Notes under the pieces: generated by a model
What the model was told of the DNA's origin: nothing
The model's database searches: none
What the model saw: only the letters and a program-made list of their open reading frames with translations
Shown: positions 6,200-7,704 of the stretch, piece after piece
How the letters are laid out: each line of letters opens with the position of its first letter
Position numbering within the stretch: position 1 is the first letter of the stretch
Origin: an uncultured Atopostipes sp.
GTDB taxonomy: Bacteria > Bacillota > Bacilli > Lactobacillales > Carnobacteriaceae_A
NCBI GenBank assembly: GCA_947296835.1
Contig: CAMYQS010000058.1
Location: forward strand, 1 to 7,704
Direction of reading: 5' to 3'
DNA length: 7,704 bases
Made by a program: the position numbers and the translations under genes

Positions 6200-7650
6200 A
6201 CTTCAAGCTCCTCCCTCTTGTGTGACTGATGTTTTGATTTTGGAACTCCAGCCATCAACAAACCAAGTTCTGTTTCATTTGTATCTTTTGCATCAACAAT
6301 ATCGATGATTTTTCCTTCATACATTACTGCAATACGGTCTGATACGTTCATAATTTCATCTAATTCAAAACTCATTAGTAACACTGCTTTTCCTTTATCT
6401 CGTTGTTCAACTAAACGTTTATGGATAAATTCAATCGCACCAACGTCTAATCCACGAGTCGGTTGAGCAGCCAATAATAAGTCCGGATCTCGGTCAACTT
6501 CTCGCGCAATGATCACTTTCTGTTGGTTACCACCTGATAATGAACGCGCAGGTTCCATCTCAGAAGTCGTACGCACGTCAAATTCTTCAATTAAACGAAT
6601 AGCGTATTCTTTCATTGCATCACGTTGCATAATACCATTTTTACTTAATGGCTCTTGGTAATAAGTTTGAAGTGCTGTGTTGTCTTCAATACTCATGTCT
6701 AAAATTAAACCGTGACGTTGTCTATCTTCAGGAATATGGCCTAATCCAATTTCAGTAATATAACGTGGTGCCTTGTTTGTAATATCTTTACCTACTAAAG
6801 AAATTGATCCAGATTCTGAGTTTCTTAAACCTGTAATAGCTTGTATCAATTCAGACTGCCCGTTCCCGTCAACCCCCGCGATTCCAAGGATTTCACCTTC
6901 ACGAACTTCAAAGCTTAAGCCATCTACTGCATTTAATCCACGTGAATCTTCTACAATTAAATCGTCAACGGATAAAATAACTTCTTTTGGTTGAGATAGT
7001 GTTTTTTCAACGGCAAAGTTTACTGAACGTCCAACCATCATATCTGCTAATTCTTGCTCTGAAGAATTTGGTACATCTACAGACCCAATATATTGACCTC
7101 TACGAATAACTGAACAAGTATCTGCAACCTTCATAATTTCATCTAACTTATGAGTAATTAAAATAATTGCTTTACCTTCATCTGCAAGTGAACGAATAAC
7201 TTTCATTAAATCGTCAATTTCTTGAGGAGTTAATACAGCTGTAGGCTCGTCAAGGATTAAAATATCTGTTCCTTTGTAAAGGGTTTTGATAATCTCCGCA
7301 CGTTGCTGTGCACCTACTGTTATATCTTCCACTTTTGCGTAAGGGTCTACTGCTAAACCATAACGATCTGATAATTCTAAAATACCTTTTGCGGTTGTTT
7401 TTTCATCAATCAAACCCATTTTATGCTGCTCGTTACCTAACATAATATTCTCTGCAACTGAGAATTTATCAATTAACATAAAATGTTGATGCACCATACC
7501 GATTCCTAATGCATCTGCTTTTTCTGGAGAATCAATTACAACTTCTTCCCCTTTTATTAAGATTTCACCTTCTGTAGGTTCAAGTAAGCCAGTTAGAACG
7601 TTCATTAAAGTTGATTTAACCGCACCGTTTTCACAAAGTAACGCGTGGAC
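6196..7650 (-). CDS. nupO: Nucleoside ABC transporter ATPase, NupO-like, 5' end missing
   Basis: This is the double-ATPase subunit that powers the importer; 484 genuine codons remain of a protein normally near 510. The frame stays open to 7665 through a GTG, but the first five codons (MYNRQ) are sequencing adapter, so no native start is present. Numbering from that GTG, domain 1 shows Q60 (Q-loop), signature TVGAQQRAEI (116-125), Walker B ILILDE (135-140) and His172. Domain 2 shows the degenerate P-loop GVDGNGQS (264-271) normal for this family, signature LSGGNQQK (376-383) and AAQPTRGLDVG (399-409). The first Walker A reads CENGAVKST (11-19) where the family has GENGAGKST. Both changes are single G-to-T differences next to the adapter and are probably read errors. 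About 25-30 N-terminal residues are missing. The stop overlaps the next gene by ATGA. Confidence 0.92.
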   Translation of the reverse strand, partial: VHALLCENGAVKSTLMNVLTGLLEPTEGEILIKGEEVVIDSPEKADALGIGMVHQHFMLIDKFSVAENIMLGNEQHKMGLIDEKTTAKGILELSDRYGLAVDPYAKVEDITVGAQQRAEIIKTLYKGTDILILDEPTAVLTPQEIDDLMKVIRSLADEGKAIILITHKLDEIMKVADTCSVIRRGQYIGSVDVPNSSEQELADMMVGRSVNFAVEKTLSQPKEVILSVDDLIVEDSRGLNAVDGLSFEVREGEILGIAGVDGNGQSELIQAITGLRNSESGSISLVGKDITNKAPRYITEIGLGHIPEDRQRHGLILDMSIEDNTALQTYYQEPLSKNGIMQRDAMKEYAIRLIEEFDVRTTSEMEPARSLSGGNQQKVIIAREVDRDPDLLLAAQPTRGLDVGAIEFIHKRLVEQRDKGKAVLLMSFELDEIMNVSDRIAVMYEGKIIDIVDAKDTNETELGLLMAGVPKSKHQSHKREELEV

Positions 7651-7704
7651 CTGTCTATTATACACATATGACGCTGCCGACGACTCCTTACGTGTAGATC
7701 TCGG
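7651..7704 (-). other. Illumina Nextera P5 adapter contamination (not genomic)
   Basis: On the minus strand, from 7704 inward, it reads the end of the P5 oligo CCGAGATCTACAC (7704-7692), the 8-base i5 index GTAAGGAG (7691-7684, matching the index I remember as S505), the linker TCGTCGGCAGCGTC (7683-7670) and the 19-base transposase mosaic end (7669-7651). The mosaic end differs from its known sequence at two positions, 7668 and 7657, both G-to-T on this strand. The order and spacing match a tagmentation library end exactly. Genomic sequence stops at 7650. Confidence 0.98.

Noticed and set aside
7663..7665. GTG start codon for the ATPase, giving a protein beginning MYNRQ
   Set aside because: The GTG and the next four codons lie in the Tn5 mosaic-end adapter. 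There is no ribosome binding site, and the true N-terminus of this family extends about 25-30 residues further.
7651..7669. Natural transposon end at the right edge
   Set aside because: The 19-base mosaic end is followed by the Nextera linker, an index and P5 sequence in library order, so it is a library artefact and not a Tn5/IS50 insertion.

Overview
The window looks like a low-GC Gram-positive chromosome fragment, most likely from Lactobacillales (an enterococcus- or carnobacterium-like bacterium). Evidence for this is the A+T-rich sequence with strong AAGGAGG-type ribosome binding sites, a leucine T-box leader in front of leuS, an AtlA-like autolysin with many LysM repeats, an MnmM-type tRNA methyltransferase, and a BMP-type nucleoside ABC transporter. 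The genus cannot be fixed from the sequence alone. It is probably a whole short-read contig rather than an arbitrary slice, because its right end is sequencing adapter.

Layout, left to right. Positions 1-144 (minus) hold the first 48 codons of leuS, cut inside its HIGH motif. Positions 171-430 are its T-box leader, with a CUC specifier codon, an antiterminator and a terminator; a promoter lies just upstream at 437-464. Positions 484-3324 (minus) encode a 946-residue secreted peptidoglycan hydrolase: signal peptide, acidic region, one LysM, a GH73 glucosaminidase domain, then seven more LysM repeats. A 147-bp divergent promoter region separates it from mnmM (3472-4035, plus). A strong bidirectional terminator (4073-4129) lies between mnmM and the convergent transporter operon. 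That operon reads leftward on the minus strand: ATPase (6196-7650, 5' end missing), permease (5102-6199) and permease (4155-5102), joined by ATGA and TAATG overlaps. The substrate-binding lipoprotein gene usual for this transporter is not present and may lie beyond the right end.

Functionally, leuS and mnmM both serve translation (tRNA charging and wobble-uridine modification), the autolysin remodels the wall, and the three transporter genes would import nucleosides. I did not find a new multigene system.

The most important observation is technical. Positions 7651-7704 are an Illumina Nextera P5 adapter (mosaic end, linker, an 8-base i5 index and part of P5), not genomic DNA. The apparent start of the ATPase gene is adapter-encoded. 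Two apparently lethal Walker A substitutions next to it are best explained by the same G-to-T errors seen in the adapter. Separately, the last permease gene appears to carry a frameshift in its final codons: the family-like C-terminus is readable in another frame.
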